A stretch of DNA of 64,000 nt from CAVSCD01 sp963726335 (lineage in GTDB: Bacteria > Acidobacteriota > Aminicenantia > Aminicenantales > UBA8522). Both the position numbers and the translations under genes were made by a program. Below the pieces are notes generated by a model. It was not told where the DNA came from and did not search any database. It saw only the letters and a program-made list of their open reading frames with translations. Position 1 is the stretch's first letter. Every line of letters starts with the position of its first letter. This document shows positions 53,065-62,664 of the stretch, piece after piece. The DNA is taken from assembly GCA_963726335.1 (NCBI GenBank), contig CAVSCD010000010.1, forward strand, positions 496,001 through 560,000, read 5' to 3'.

Positions 53065-56000
53065 ATGAACGAAGACACGGTCAGCTGCCCGCTCTGTCAT
53101 TTCGATAATCCCGCCGACACCTTCTTCTGCGGCAAGTGCGGGACGAAGCTCGGGCTCGAGGGAACGCCGCAGTACTCGAAGACCATGACCATGATGGCCG
53201 CGGCGCCGCTCCTCGAGCGGGGGAAGCTGTTCGCCGGCCGCTACGAGGTCATCGAGGAGCTCGGCCGCGGGGGAATGGGAAGCGTCTTCCGGGTCGAGGA
53301 CAAGAAGGTCAACGAGGAGATCGCGCTCAAGCTCATCAACCCCGAGATCGCCCAGGACCGGAAGATCATCGACCGGTTCAGCCACGAGCTCAAGGTGGCG
53401 CGGCAGATCTCCCACCGGAACGTCTGCCGGATGTATGACTTGGGAGAAGCCGAAGGCTCGCACTTCATCACGATGGAGTATGTGCAGGGCGAGGACCTGC
53501 GGAGCCTGCTGAAGCGCATTGGGCGACTCCCCGAAGATAAGGCGCTGGCGATCGCCCGGCAGGTGGCGGACGGCCTGGCCGAAGCGCATCATCTGGGTGT
53601 TGTGCACCGGGACCTGAAGCCCGGGAACATCATGGTCGACCGCGAGGGGAACGCCAAGATCATGGACTTCGGGATCGCGCGGTCGACCAAAGCGAAGATC
53701 GTCACGGCCACCGGCCTCATCATCGGGACGCCGGACTACATGTCGCCGGAGCAGGCGGAGGCCAAGGAGGTCGACGGGCGGTCGGACTTGTATTCGCTCG
53801 GCGTGATCCTCTACGAGATGACGACGGGTCAGGTGCCGTTTGAAGCGGAAACGGCGCTGGCCGTGGCCATGAAGCACAAGTCGGAGGCGCCGCGGGACCC
53901 GCGGGAGATCAACCCGCAGATCTCGGCCGGGCTCAGCCGGCTGATCCTCAAGTGCCTGGAGAAAGACAAGGAGAAGCGGTTCCAGTCCGCTTCCGAGCTC
54001 AGCGCGGAGATCAAGGCGCTCGAGGGGATGCCGACGGCGGAGCGGCTGAAGCCGGCGCGGAAGACGCTGACGTCCAAAGAGATCACGGTGACGTTCAGGC
54101 TGCGGCGGTTCCTGATCCCCGCCGCAGCCGTTCTTGTCCTCGCCGCCCTGGGGCTTGTGCTCTCGCGCGTCGCTTCTCAAGCCCAAGGTCGTCGAACGTT
54201 CGGTGGCGGTCATCAACTTCCAGAACCAGACGGGCGACGCCGCCTACGATTACCTCCGGAGCGCCATCCCGAACCTCCTCATCACCAGCCTCGAGCAGTC
54301 GAAGTACCTTCAGGTGACGACCTTCGAACGGCTGCGCGATCTTATCCGGCAAGCCGGCAAGCCCGAGGCGGAGACGATCGACAGCGACCTGGGGTTCGAG
54401 CTCTGCCAGAAGGACAATGTCGAGGCACTGGTTCTCGGAAGCTACGTCAAGGCCGGCGAGACGTTCGCGACCGACGTCAAGATCTTCGACGTCAGGACGA
54501 GGAAGATGCTAAAGAGTTTTACGGCGCAGGGCGCGGGCGCGCAGAGTATTCTGGACAAGCAGATCGCTCAACTGAGCCGGGATATCTCGCGGGGTATCGG
54601 GCTCTCCAAACGGGCCGTCGAAGAGACCGCTCCCCAGATGGCCCAGGCGCCGACCAAGTCAATGGAAGCCTACAAGTATTATCTCGAGGGGCGGGCCAAG
54701 CTGGATAAGTTCTTTACCGAAGACGCCCGGAAGGACCTTGAGAAAGCCGTGGCCATCGACCCGGAATGCGCGATCGCCCATTTCTGGATTGCCGGCGTCT
54801 ACCAGCGGCTGGGCAACATGGCGGCGGCGGTTGAGAGCTTAAAAAAGGCCAAGGAGTTTTCCTCCCGGGCGGCGGAAAAGGACCGCCTGCTCATCGAGTC
54901 GCAATACGCCTTCCGTATCGAGAGCGATATGGAAAAGCGCTTCCGGCTGATCGAGGAACTGGCGACCCGTTTTCCGAAGGAAAAAGAGAGCTATCTTCCT
55001 CTGGTCAACTATTACGTCGCGAACAAGAGGTATCCCGAAGCGCGGGCCGCCATAGAGAAAGCCCTGGCCCTCGACCCTGCCTGGACCGTGATGCTGAACC
55101 AGCTTGCTTACATCTTTGATTATCAGGGGGACACGGCCAGGGCGATCGAGACGCTGGAGAAAGCCGTCGTTGACGCCCCCCGCGAGCCGAACCTGTTCGA
55201 CTCGCTGGGCGAGATCTATGCCAAAACGGGGAGGTTCGATCAGGCCATCGAGAACTTCAAGAAGGCGATCGCCCTCAAGCCGGATTTCGGAAGCGACGAG
55301 TCCATCGCCTATCTCGAGGCGGTCCGGGGGAACACCGCCGCGGCGCTGGGCTGGCTCGACCAGTTCATCCTCATGGCCCCGAACAACGAGAGCAAGGCCC
55401 GCGGGTACTGGGGGAAGGCTATCTTCGATCATCTGGCCGGACGGCGAGAGCAGGCCGGAAAGGAGATGGACCGCGTCCGGACGCTGACCGAATCGCTGGG
55501 CAGCCTATACGGGACCACGATGGCCGGGTACGGCCGTTTTTATCTCCGCTTCGACCGGGGCGAGTACGATGCGGCCCTCGTGGACATGGCGGATGCGCAT
55601 AGGATGGCCAAGGACATGGCGGCCAAGGCGCCGTCCTATCGGGCCGGCATTGAGACGTTGTGTAATTTCGAACGAGACCTGCTGCAGGGGTATGTCGCGG
55701 CCCGCCGGGGGGAGCGCGAGGCCGCGCGCCGGTCGGTCGCCTCGCTCGAAGCGGCTTTGCCGAATTTCCGCCCTCAGGCGTTCGGCCGGGGAGCCCAAGA
55801 AGTGCAGTCGTTTGTGAACCTCCGGGCCGAGGTACTCCTTCTCGAAGGCCGGCCGGCCGAGGCGATCGCTCTTTTTGAAAAGGAATTCAAGCTCACGATT
55901 CCGGCCGCCGGGCCGCCGGTCTTTCCGTTCAACTTCTTATTTCTGAACTTCCCGCTCGACCAGGACGTCGTGCCGCGGGCCTATGAAACGATGGGGAATA

Positions 56001-56230
56001 TCGATAAAGCGATCGACGCTTATCAGAAGCTCATCAATCCCGATCTTAGGGGTCTCGACCGGCGGATGCACAACCCCCGCTATCACTACCGGCTGGGCCG
56101 GCTCTACGAGACCAAGGGATTGAAAGACAAAGCCAAGGCGGAATACCAGCGGCTGCTCGACCTCTGGAAGGATGCCGACCCCGGCATCCCCGAGCTCGTC
56201 GACGCTAAGAAACGCTTCGCCGCCCTATGA
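53065..56230 (+). CDS. Ser/Thr protein kinase with zinc ribbon and TPR sensor, one frame break
   Basis: About 1,055 residues joined. An N-terminal zinc ribbon (CPLCHFDNPADTFFCGKCG, residues 5-23) is followed by a kinase with LGRGGMGSVFRVEDKK, LKLI, HRDLKPGNIMVD, DFGIARS and YMSPEQAEAKEVDGRSDLYS. After a membrane helix (PAAAVLVLAALGLVL) the frame breaks near 54175. The remainder has a FlgO/TolB-N-like domain (VAVINFQNQTGDAAYDYLRS) and then about ten TPR-like repeats to 56230. The layout is typical of Acidobacteriota-like genomes. The partner is unknown. Its sensor half differs completely from that of the kinase at 48.2 kb. Confidence 0.88.
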
Positions 56231-56447
56231 CCGATGCCCCGCCGGAAACGGAGAGAGGGGTCGGAACGAAGCGGTCGGGATTGACCTGGCATTCGACCGC
56301 ATCGACCTCTTTGCGGCGGCGGAGGACAAAATCCACCTCCCGGCCGGACTTATCGCGCCAGATGTCCCGGGCGCAAAAGCTGTCCATCCATTCCGAGAAC
56401 AGCGTTTCGTCTTTCTCCGCTCCCCGGCGGATGCCCGGGTTTCGCAC
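56205..56447 (-). pseudogene. Remnant of a DUF4143 AAA+ ATPase with internal deletion
   Basis: The reading has EKDETLFSEWMDSFCARDI joined directly to WRDKSGREVDFVLRRRKEVD and VECQVNPDRF. In intact DUF4143 ATPases these two stretches are separated by well over 100 residues. So both the N-terminal P-loop part and a central block are lost. It overlaps the end of the TPR kinase gene on the other strand. Confidence 0.5.
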
Positions 56448-56474
56448 TCCGTCCGCCCATTCGAAGCCGCCGGA

Positions 56475-56604
56475 CTAATTTAGCTTTCCGAAGCGCAGGA
56501 ATTCCATGAGCGCGGACGCGAACTCCGGTTTGGCGAGCGTGGTGATGTGGTCCGTACCCTCGATGATCCTAAGCTCGCCGCGGCCGGCCGCGGCCAACGC
56601 CTTG
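56475..56604 (-). pseudogene. C-terminal remnant of an alpha/beta hydrolase cut by element B
   Basis: The minus-strand frame reads VKALAAAGRGELRIIEGTDH, then ITTLAKPEFASALMEFLRFG and a TAG at 56475. GTDH with its catalytic-type His and the final helix are the standard end of an alpha/beta hydrolase. Upstream it runs straight into copy B of the palindromic element, and no matching N-terminal part follows the element. Confidence 0.55.
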
Positions 56605-56764
56605 ACATCCTTGTGATCAGATGGTGAGGAGCTGGGGTCCTGTCACGACGATCCCCCGTCAGTCCTCCCTCCTTCCCCGGAAAATCCAGTCGGTCCGGGC
56701 TGGCGGGGGGCCCCCACGCCGCGACACCCCTCAGTTGGATTGCCGCCATCAGACCGATGGACAT
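56603..56764 (-). repeat. Palindromic TIR element, copy B (complete, diverged ends)
   Basis: About 162 bp, inverted relative to copy A. The roughly 103-bp core differs from A at about ten positions and includes the same GGGGGGCCCCC palindrome. The right terminal repeat is ATCAGACCGATGGACAT at 56748-56764; the left is more diverged (ACATCCTTGTGATC). It marks the boundary between the GC-rich host DNA and the lower-GC block that follows. Confidence 0.75.
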
Positions 56765-56786
56765 GCTATCGATCAATTATGAGATA

Positions 56787-56815
56787 TTGACATCCGCTCG
56801 AGGCCACGATAGGCT
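56787..56815 (+). promoter_or_regulatory. Promoter of the NTF2-like gene, leaderless
   Basis: TTGACA, a 17-bp spacer and TAGGCT, ending 7 nt before the ATG at 56823. No ribosome site lies between. Confidence 0.5.
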
Positions 56816-56822
56816 CATTTTC

Positions 56823-57329
56823 ATGAGTGAAAGAAGTTATTCGGAGGGAGATACGGAGCAATCCCAGGCGGCCGAGGAAAGGGATTTCCCATCCCCTTCC
56901 AGGCTGACTAAAGAACTGGTGCTCGATTTGTGGACAAAAACCTATAACACGGAAGGCAAACCTGACTGGTCGCACATTCTTCCCTATTACGATAACAATA
57001 TTTATTTCAGGGATTCCATCCAGGAAATACGCGGAATCGAAGAATTTACGGCAATGACGGAACGTCTGACAAAGCGCTCAAAAGAGCTGAAAATGAAAAT
57101 TGTCAATGCGGTCATGGAGGGGAACCTTATTATTATGGAATGGGAGATGACCATTCAGTTTAAGAAAAACCCGAGCTCCGTTTTATATGGCTCAAGCCGA
57201 CTGACCTTAAATGAGGAGGGCAAAATTATCCAGCAGAGAGATTATTATGATTTATGGGGAGATATATTTGACAATATTCCAAGGTTCGGCAAAGCGTACA
57301 GAAAGTTTATGATCAGGAAGTTTGGTTGA
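56823..57329 (+). CDS. NTF2-like (SnoaL-type) protein
   Basis: 168 residues. The cone-shaped NTF2 fold is suggested by YYDNNIYFRDSIQEIRGIEE, IIMEWEMTIQFKKN, then SSRLTLNEEGKIIQQRDYYD and a C-terminal helix (FGKAYRKFMIRKFG). The family holds cyclases, isomerases and small-molecule binding proteins. The DNA is visibly richer in A+T than the rest of the window. The start is placed by the promoter. The SDR and FAD enzyme downstream suggest a shared substrate, perhaps a lipid or polyene. Confidence 0.7.
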   Translation: MSERSYSEGDTEQSQAAEERDFPSPSRLTKELVLDLWTKTYNTEGKPDWSHILPYYDNNIYFRDSIQEIRGIEEFTAMTERLTKRSKELKMKIVNAVMEGNLIIMEWEMTIQFKKNPSSVLYGSSRLTLNEEGKIIQQRDYYDLWGDIFDNIPRFGKAYRKFMIRKFG

Positions 57330-57381
57330 ACTGATGACCATGAGAGATGAAGTCATGAGGCCATTAAACAAAGGGCGCACA

Positions 57382-58065
57382 ATGAATAAAGCCATCGGCT
57401 TCGTAGTGTTGCTATCCCTTTCCTGTATCGGATCTCTAAATGCCCAGACCGGAGTTCGTTTTGGTTGGAAAGCCGGCTACAGTCTAGCCACTCAATATGG
57501 GATCTCTCCGGCCGATAACACGTTTATGGTTGACACTCAAGGCCGGAATGGTTTTGCTGGAGGCGTGTTTGTCGAATTTCCGATAACTGAATCGGTAGGT
57601 ATCCAGCAGGAGTTCTTATATGCGATGAAAGGCTCGCGGCAGAGCGTTACGATAACCACGCCTGTTAACGTCAATACGGTTTCCGAGTATGAATTGAACT
57701 ATTTTGAGCTGCCCATAACCATAAAATACAGATTCGTCAAAATCAAGGATGTGAAGATCTACGGCAGCACCGGTATTGCCCTATCACTATTGATGAACGG
57801 AAAATACGATATTACCAGTACGATCAATATGGGCGGACCTCCGACAATATTGAAAGAATCGGGAGATATGAAAGGGCTCGATACCTTCGACTATTCTTTC
57901 GTCTATGGCGCCGGCGCGGATTTTAAGCTGTTCAATAAAGTCTTTTTCATCGAATACCGCATGACGATCGGGTGGAACGTTTTGGCCATGCCGAATGCCT
58001 CAGGAGCAGCTCCCGTTCCGCTACGGAACCAGGATTATATATTTGCTGCCGGCATGTATTTTTAA
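57382..58065 (+). CDS. PorT-like outer-membrane barrel protein
   Basis: 227 residues from MNKAIGFVV. It has a signal peptide to about residue 20 (SLNAQ). Strands typical of the small outer-membrane barrel family are visible: VRFGWKAGYSLATQYG, GGVFVEFPITESVGIQQEFL, YFELPITIKYRF and a final aromatic IFAAGMYF. It lies in the lower-GC block. Confidence 0.7.
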   Translation: MNKAIGFVVLLSLSCIGSLNAQTGVRFGWKAGYSLATQYGISPADNTFMVDTQGRNGFAGGVFVEFPITESVGIQQEFLYAMKGSRQSVTITTPVNVNTVSEYELNYFELPITIKYRFVKIKDVKIYGSTGIALSLLMNGKYDITSTINMGGPPTILKESGDMKGLDTFDYSFVYGAGADFKLFNKVFFIEYRMTIGWNVLAMPNASGAAPVPLRNQDYIFAAGMYF

Positions 58066-58126
58066 AAGCCACTGTCCGTTCAGAACTCGATAAAGGTTAA
58101 GGGAGTCCGCCAGGTCACTGCTCTGC

Positions 58127-59092
58127 ATGAAAAATAAAAGAATCCTCAAGTATTTCAGGGAATACAAGTGGTCCAACATTTTCGCGATGATCAGGAACAA
58201 CACGTCTGTTCCGAAAAAATGTGATGAGACTTACGACGGCAAGCTGGTCGTTATTACAGGCGCGACATCAGGCATCGGATATCTGACCGCAAGAAAATAT
58301 GCCTCTAGGGGCGCCGACCTGATCTGTGTCAATCGAAATCCCGAAAAATCCGAAGCCCTCAAGAAAGAGATCGTCAATGATTTCGGCGTGAGGTGTGAAT
58401 ATATCAGAGCGGATTTGAGCGCGCTTGACGAAATCAAGAGAGCGGCGAAGGAGCTGAATCAACTTCAAGCCGAGATCAATGTCCTTATTCATAATGCCGG
58501 AATTTATCTTACGAAGAGAGAAACGACGGCCGATGGGCTTGAAAAGGTTCTTGTGATCCAGTATCTAGCGTCGTTCATCCTCAATTATCTTTTAATGGAT
58601 AAGCTGAAGGCCCAGAAAAGCGCCAGGATCATCATGGTGAATTCCGAAGGTCACCGTTTTGCCGCCTGGGGATTGAGACTGGACGACCTGAATTGGGAAA
58701 AGCGCAGATATACGGGCCTCAAAAGCTATGGTTCTGCCAAGACGGCGCAGCTGCTATCGATGTTGGTCTTTAACGAGCGTTTCCAAGGCACCGGAGTATC
58801 GATCAATGCCGTCCATCCGGGAGCCGTTAAGACGGATACGGGACAGGAAAACGGACCGGTTTACCGGTGGTTCAAAAGGAACATGATCGACAGAACCTTG
58901 AGGTCACCTGAAATATCGGCAGAGGCGCTGTATTATCTTGGAGCTTCAAAAGAAATGGAAGGCGTCAGTGGAAAATTCTATAATTTAACCACCGAAGAGG
59001 TCCCGGCGCCGCCGGCTCTGGACAAAGAAGTCGCCTATGAACTATGGGAAAAAAGCCTCGACTTAGGCGGATTGTCCGTGCTAAAAAAGTGA
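58127..59092 (+). CDS. Short-chain dehydrogenase/reductase, retinol-dehydrogenase-like
   Basis: 321 residues. The cofactor motif is VVITGATSGIGYLTARKYAS (about 42-61), followed by LIHNAGIY, the catalytic Ser in IIMVNSEGHR, and Tyr/Lys in KSYGSAKTAQL. NRNPEKSE after strand 2 favours NADP. Length and the LRLDDLNWEKRRYTG segment fit the retinol dehydrogenase/WWOX-like SDR branch that acts on lipophilic alcohols. It is followed after 46 bp by a carotenoid-type flavoprotein. Confidence 0.85.
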   Translation: MKNKRILKYFREYKWSNIFAMIRNNTSVPKKCDETYDGKLVVITGATSGIGYLTARKYASRGADLICVNRNPEKSEALKKEIVNDFGVRCEYIRADLSALDEIKRAAKELNQLQAEINVLIHNAGIYLTKRETTADGLEKVLVIQYLASFILNYLLMDKLKAQKSARIIMVNSEGHRFAAWGLRLDDLNWEKRRYTGLKSYGSAKTAQLLSMLVFNERFQGTGVSINAVHPGAVKTDTGQENGPVYRWFKRNMIDRTLRSPEISAEALYYLGASKEMEGVSGKFYNLTTEEVPAPPALDKEVAYELWEKSLDLGGLSVLKK

Positions 59093-59138
59093 ATGTTCAC
59101 CGGGCATGTCATTAATGATAATCCCGAGCTGAAACAGT

Positions 59139-60749
59139 ATGGCTGAAGACACCTACGACACCATCATTGTTGGAGGAGGCATTGCCGGGTTGACGGCGGC
59201 CGCCTATCTCTCGCGGGCCAGAAAAAAGGTCTTGCTTATTGAAAAGAACCGGGAATGCGGCGGCCTTGTCAATTCGTTTGTTCGCGACGGATTTCATTTT
59301 GACGCCGGAGTCAGGGCCCTGGAAGATGCAGGCATTGTCTTCCCTCTGCTCAAGGACCTGGGTATTCAGCTCGATGTCGTGAGAAGCAAGGTTTCGCTGG
59401 GCATAGAAAATAAGATCATTCATATCGAAGACCTGAGCAGTTTAGAAGAGTACAGGAATCTCCTGACGGAAACGTTTCCGGAAAGTGAAGGGGAGATCGA
59501 TGAGGTCCTGAGGATCATCCGGACCGTGATGAAACACATGGATGTGCTCTATGGCATAGAGAATCCAATATTTAAGGATCTGAAGCGTGACAGGGAATTC
59601 ATTTTTAAGAAACTGTTACCCTGGCTGCCGAGGTTTCTTTTGACCGTTAGAAGAATAAACAGGATGAACATTCCGGTCGAGGGGTATTTGACGGCAATTC
59701 TAAAGAACCCCTCTCTCCGGGATATGATTTCGCAGCACTTTTTCAAAAATACGCCGGTTTTTTTCGCTTTAAGCTATTTCTCCCTTTATCTCGATTATTT
59801 CTATCCGAAGGGAGGCGTGGGAAAGCTTTCTGAAGCCCTCAAAAACAAAATATTGGAATGGGGGGGGGAAATAAAGACGGAGACCCGCATCGTCCAAGTG
59901 GCGGCCAATGAGCGTCTTCTCCAAGACCAGAACAATGTGACCTATCATTATGGCCATCTGATCTGGGCCGCTGATCTGAAGACGCTCTATAAAATTACGG
60001 ATACAGAGGACTTGTCACCCAGGATCAGGAAGGCATTTAACGATTCGAAGAACATGATGCTGAAAAGCCGGGGCGGCGATTCCGTCTTTTCATTATTCCT
60101 GGGAGTTGATGAACCTCTTGAGAGCTTCAGGGGAATCGCAAACGGACATTTTTTCTATACCCCCTCGAAGATCGGTTTGGGGGATACTCGTTGGGGGGAG
60201 CTCGATCATCTGCTGAATAACTTCGAAAAGATCGAGAAAAAGCAAGTTCTGGCCTGGCTGGATAAATTTACCCGGTTAAACACTTACGAAATATCCGTGC
60301 CCGGACTTAAAGATCCGGAATTGGTTCCTCGGGGCAAGACAGGCCTGATTATCAGTTTCCTCGCTGAATATGATCTATTCAGGCTCGTTCAAGAAGCCGG
60401 CTGGCTTGATGAATTCATTTCTGAACTCGAGGATCGTGTTTTGCGGGTCATATCTGAATCTGTCTACCCGATGTTAAAAGATAAGATCATTGTCCGCTTT
60501 TCATTCTCGCCATTGAGCATCGAAAACAGGGTGGGAAGTTCCGAGGGAGCCATAACAGGATGGTCATTTCAAAAGAAGATGCCTGTTGTGAACAGGATCC
60601 AGCACTCCGCTCGTTCTGTTCAAACGCCTCTGCCTTCCGTCTTTCAGGCAGGCCAATGGGCTTACAGCCCCGCTGGCGTGCCCATGTCGATCCTCACCGG
60701 TAAACTGGCGGCTGACAAAGCTCTAAAAAAGGCGGGGAACCGGAAATAA
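59139..60749 (+). CDS. Phytoene desaturase / carotenoid isomerase-type FAD oxidoreductase
   Basis: 536 residues. It has the N-terminal FAD motif TIIVGGGIAGLTAAAYLSRA (about 9-28) with KVLLIEKNRECGGLVNSF, a central YFYPKGGVGKLSEALKNKI and a C-terminal FQAGQWAYSPAGVPMSILTG that closes the FAD site. The family covers CrtI, CrtISO and retinol saturases, which desaturate, isomerise or saturate polyenes. No phytoene synthase is present here, so a different lipid substrate is possible. Confidence 0.82.
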   Translation: MAEDTYDTIIVGGGIAGLTAAAYLSRARKKVLLIEKNRECGGLVNSFVRDGFHFDAGVRALEDAGIVFPLLKDLGIQLDVVRSKVSLGIENKIIHIEDLSSLEEYRNLLTETFPESEGEIDEVLRIIRTVMKHMDVLYGIENPIFKDLKRDREFIFKKLLPWLPRFLLTVRRINRMNIPVEGYLTAILKNPSLRDMISQHFFKNTPVFFALSYFSLYLDYFYPKGGVGKLSEALKNKILEWGGEIKTETRIVQVAANERLLQDQNNVTYHYGHLIWAADLKTLYKITDTEDLSPRIRKAFNDSKNMMLKSRGGDSVFSLFLGVDEPLESFRGIANGHFFYTPSKIGLGDTRWGELDHLLNNFEKIEKKQVLAWLDKFTRLNTYEISVPGLKDPELVPRGKTGLIISFLAEYDLFRLVQEAGWLDEFISELEDRVLRVISESVYPMLKDKIIVRFSFSPLSIENRVGSSEGAITGWSFQKKMPVVNRIQHSARSVQTPLPSVFQAGQWAYSPAGVPMSILTGKLAADKALKKAGNRK

Positions 60750-60756
60750 GCCGATG

Positions 60757-60775
60757 CCCTGAGCTCGATTCAGGG
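60757..60775. terminator. Bidirectional terminator candidate
   Basis: CCCTGA and TCAGGG form a perfect 6-bp stem (7-nt loop) between the convergent stops at 60749 and 60796. There is no clear T-run on either side. Confidence 0.4.
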
Positions 60776-60795
60776 GCCGGGATTCGTTCTCTCCA

Positions 60796-61539
60796 CTAGT
60801 CCCAGCGGAATGTCTTGGCCGTCACGACCAGCCCCAGCACGAAGAGCCCCGCCAGGACCAAGACCTCGGTCCCGTGTTCCGCCCAGGTCCCGCCGAACCA
60901 CAGGCCCTTGAGGAACTTGACGACATAGGTCAGGGGAAGGAAGTTCGAGTAAACCCGGATTCTCTCCGGCATGGTCTCCAGGGGAATGGCCGCCCCGGAG
61001 AGCATGATCATCGGGAAAAAAAGTGTCAGGCCGACGACCTGCGCGGTCCGGGCGGTGCGCATGAGCCCCGAAAGCACAAAACCGAGGCTGAAGAAGCTCA
61101 GACAGCTCAATGAAAACGCCAGAGCCAGGGACAGGATGTTTCCCGTGAAGCGCAAGCCGAAGACGATCCTGGCGCTCACGATCAGGAGCAGCATGCCCAT
61201 GGCCGTCATCACGAAGATCACAAAAACATCGGCAGCCAGCAGGGCCATCGGCGCCAGGGGAGTCGCCTTGAACCGCCTCAACACGCCGGACTCGCGGTAG
61301 GTGGCGATGATCACCGGAATCGATATCAGCCCGCTCGTGGCGATGATCATGGCCGTGTAGGAGGGGACCGAGACGTCCACCGTGCCGAACCCTCCGTACA
61401 TTAACTTGGGCGCGTTGCCGTCGATGCCGCCATACACAAAAAGCAGTACGAGGGGCAAGAACAGCGTAAAGAAGAACGCCTGAGGCTCCCGCAAGAACAG
61501 CTTGGCCTCGGTCCAGGTGAGTTTGAGGAGAGCTCTCAT
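60796..61539 (-). CDS. ABC-2 type transporter permease
   Basis: 247 residues from MRALLKLTWTEAKL (ATG 61539; AGGA upstream). Six membrane helices; FLREPQAFFFTLFLPLVLLF at the N-terminus and LSGAAIPLETMPERIRVYSN FLP near the C-terminus are the ABC-2 hallmarks. It works with the ATPase encoded just upstream to export lipids, drugs or polymers. Confidence 0.9.
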   Translation of the reverse strand: MRALLKLTWTEAKLFLREPQAFFFTLFLPLVLLFVYGGIDGNAPKLMYGGFGTVDVSVPSYTAMIIATSGLISIPVIIATYRESGVLRRFKATPLAPMALLAADVFVIFVMTAMGMLLLIVSARIVFGLRFTGNILSLALAFSLSCLSFFSLGFVLSGLMRTARTAQVVGLTLFFPMIMLSGAAIPLETMPERIRVYSNFLPLTYVVKFLKGLWFGGTWAEHGTEVLVLAGLFVLGLVVTAKTFRWD

Positions 61540-61549
61540 CGGTTTGTTC

Positions 61550-62482
61550 CTAAGTCCTGATCTGACTGCCCGTGAGATGGAGGAACACATCCTCCAGATT
61601 GGGCTGGCGGGTGTGGAGATCGTAGAACCGGAGCTTCTTCTCGATCAGCAGTCCGACGACGTCGGGGATGAGCTTGTCGCTGCGGCCGCTGACGGTGATC
61701 CGGCCCTTGAACGCCTCCGCCCTGTCGACGGAGGGCAGCGCTTCGAACCACTCGAGATGAAACTCTCCCTTGATGGTGACCTTAACCACGTGATCCGCGG
61801 AAAGTCCGGAGATGAGGATTTCCGGCCGATCCAGAGCCAGGATCTCCCCTCGATCCAGGATCAGCACACGGTCGCAGAGGCGTTCGGCCTCCTCCATGGA
61901 ATGGGTTGTCAGGACGATGGTCTTCCCCTGCCGGTTGAGGTCCTGAATCCGCTCCCAGATCATACGCCGGCCCTGAGGATCCAATCCGGTGGTCAGCTCA
62001 TCCAATAAGAGCAGCTCCGGATCATGGATCAGAGCCAGCGCGGTGAACAGGCGCTGCTTTTGCCCTCCTGAGAGGTGCTGGAACCGGGTGTCCCGCAGGG
62101 GTTCGAGGCCCAGCTGTTCCATGAGGATATCCGGATCGAGCGTCCGTGCATAAAAAGACCTGTAGAGATCCAAGGCCTCCCGGACCTTGATCTGCTGGGC
62201 GATCGCAGACTCCTGAAGCTGAACCCCGATGCGGGCGTGCAGTTTGCGTCGGCTCTGCCAAGGGTCAAGCCCCAGCACCCGGATGGTGCCCCCATCGGGA
62301 TGCCGCAATCCCTCCAAACATTCGATGGCGGTCGTCTTTCCCGCCCCATTAGGGCCGACAAGGCCGAAGATCTCACCTCGAAACACGGAAAAAGAGATTC
62401 CCTTAACGGCGGCGTAAGAGCCATAGCGTTTCTGAAATCCGGTGACCTGAATGACCGCGGTGGCACCGGTATCTGAGTCCAT
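61550..62482 (-). CDS. ABC-2 exporter ATP-binding protein
   Basis: 310 residues. Walker A GPNGAGKTT (about 43-51), Q loop VQLQES, intact signature HLSGGQKQR, Walker B LLLLDELTTGLD (Leu-Thr-Thr where Pro-Thr is usual) and His switch TTHSME. The C-terminal domain of about 80 residues, ending PNLEDVFLHLTG, is the DrrA/CcmA-type regulatory tail. It is 10 bp from the permease gene and divergent from the small lipoprotein gene. Confidence 0.92.
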   Translation of the reverse strand: MDSDTGATAVIQVTGFQKRYGSYAAVKGISFSVFRGEIFGLVGPNGAGKTTAIECLEGLRHPDGGTIRVLGLDPWQSRRKLHARIGVQLQESAIAQQIKVREALDLYRSFYARTLDPDILMEQLGLEPLRDTRFQHLSGGQKQRLFTALALIHDPELLLLDELTTGLDPQGRRMIWERIQDLNRQGKTIVLTTHSMEEAERLCDRVLILDRGEILALDRPEILISGLSADHVVKVTIKGEFHLEWFEALPSVDRAEAFKGRITVSGRSDKLIPDVVGLLIEKKLRFYDLHTRQPNLEDVFLHLTGSQIRT

Positions 62483-62664
62483 TGATTTTATCTTAATGGA
62501 ACTTCCCTTGACAAATCAACACGGGCTGAGCACCATGATCCCATGATACTCGCGCCGCTCGCCTTATCTGGATGTTGATTCTTAAGAAGAGTTGTGCGTT
62601 GGACAAAGAAACGGCCCCCCTTATCAGGGGGATAACAACACCGGCCAAGCCGCAAACTTTGAAA

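Noticed and set aside
54134..54216. Programmed ribosomal frameshifting in the two kinase genes
   Set aside because: The breaks at 48555 and 54175 have no slippery heptamer with a downstream structure, and the same kind of break occurs in many unrelated genes here.
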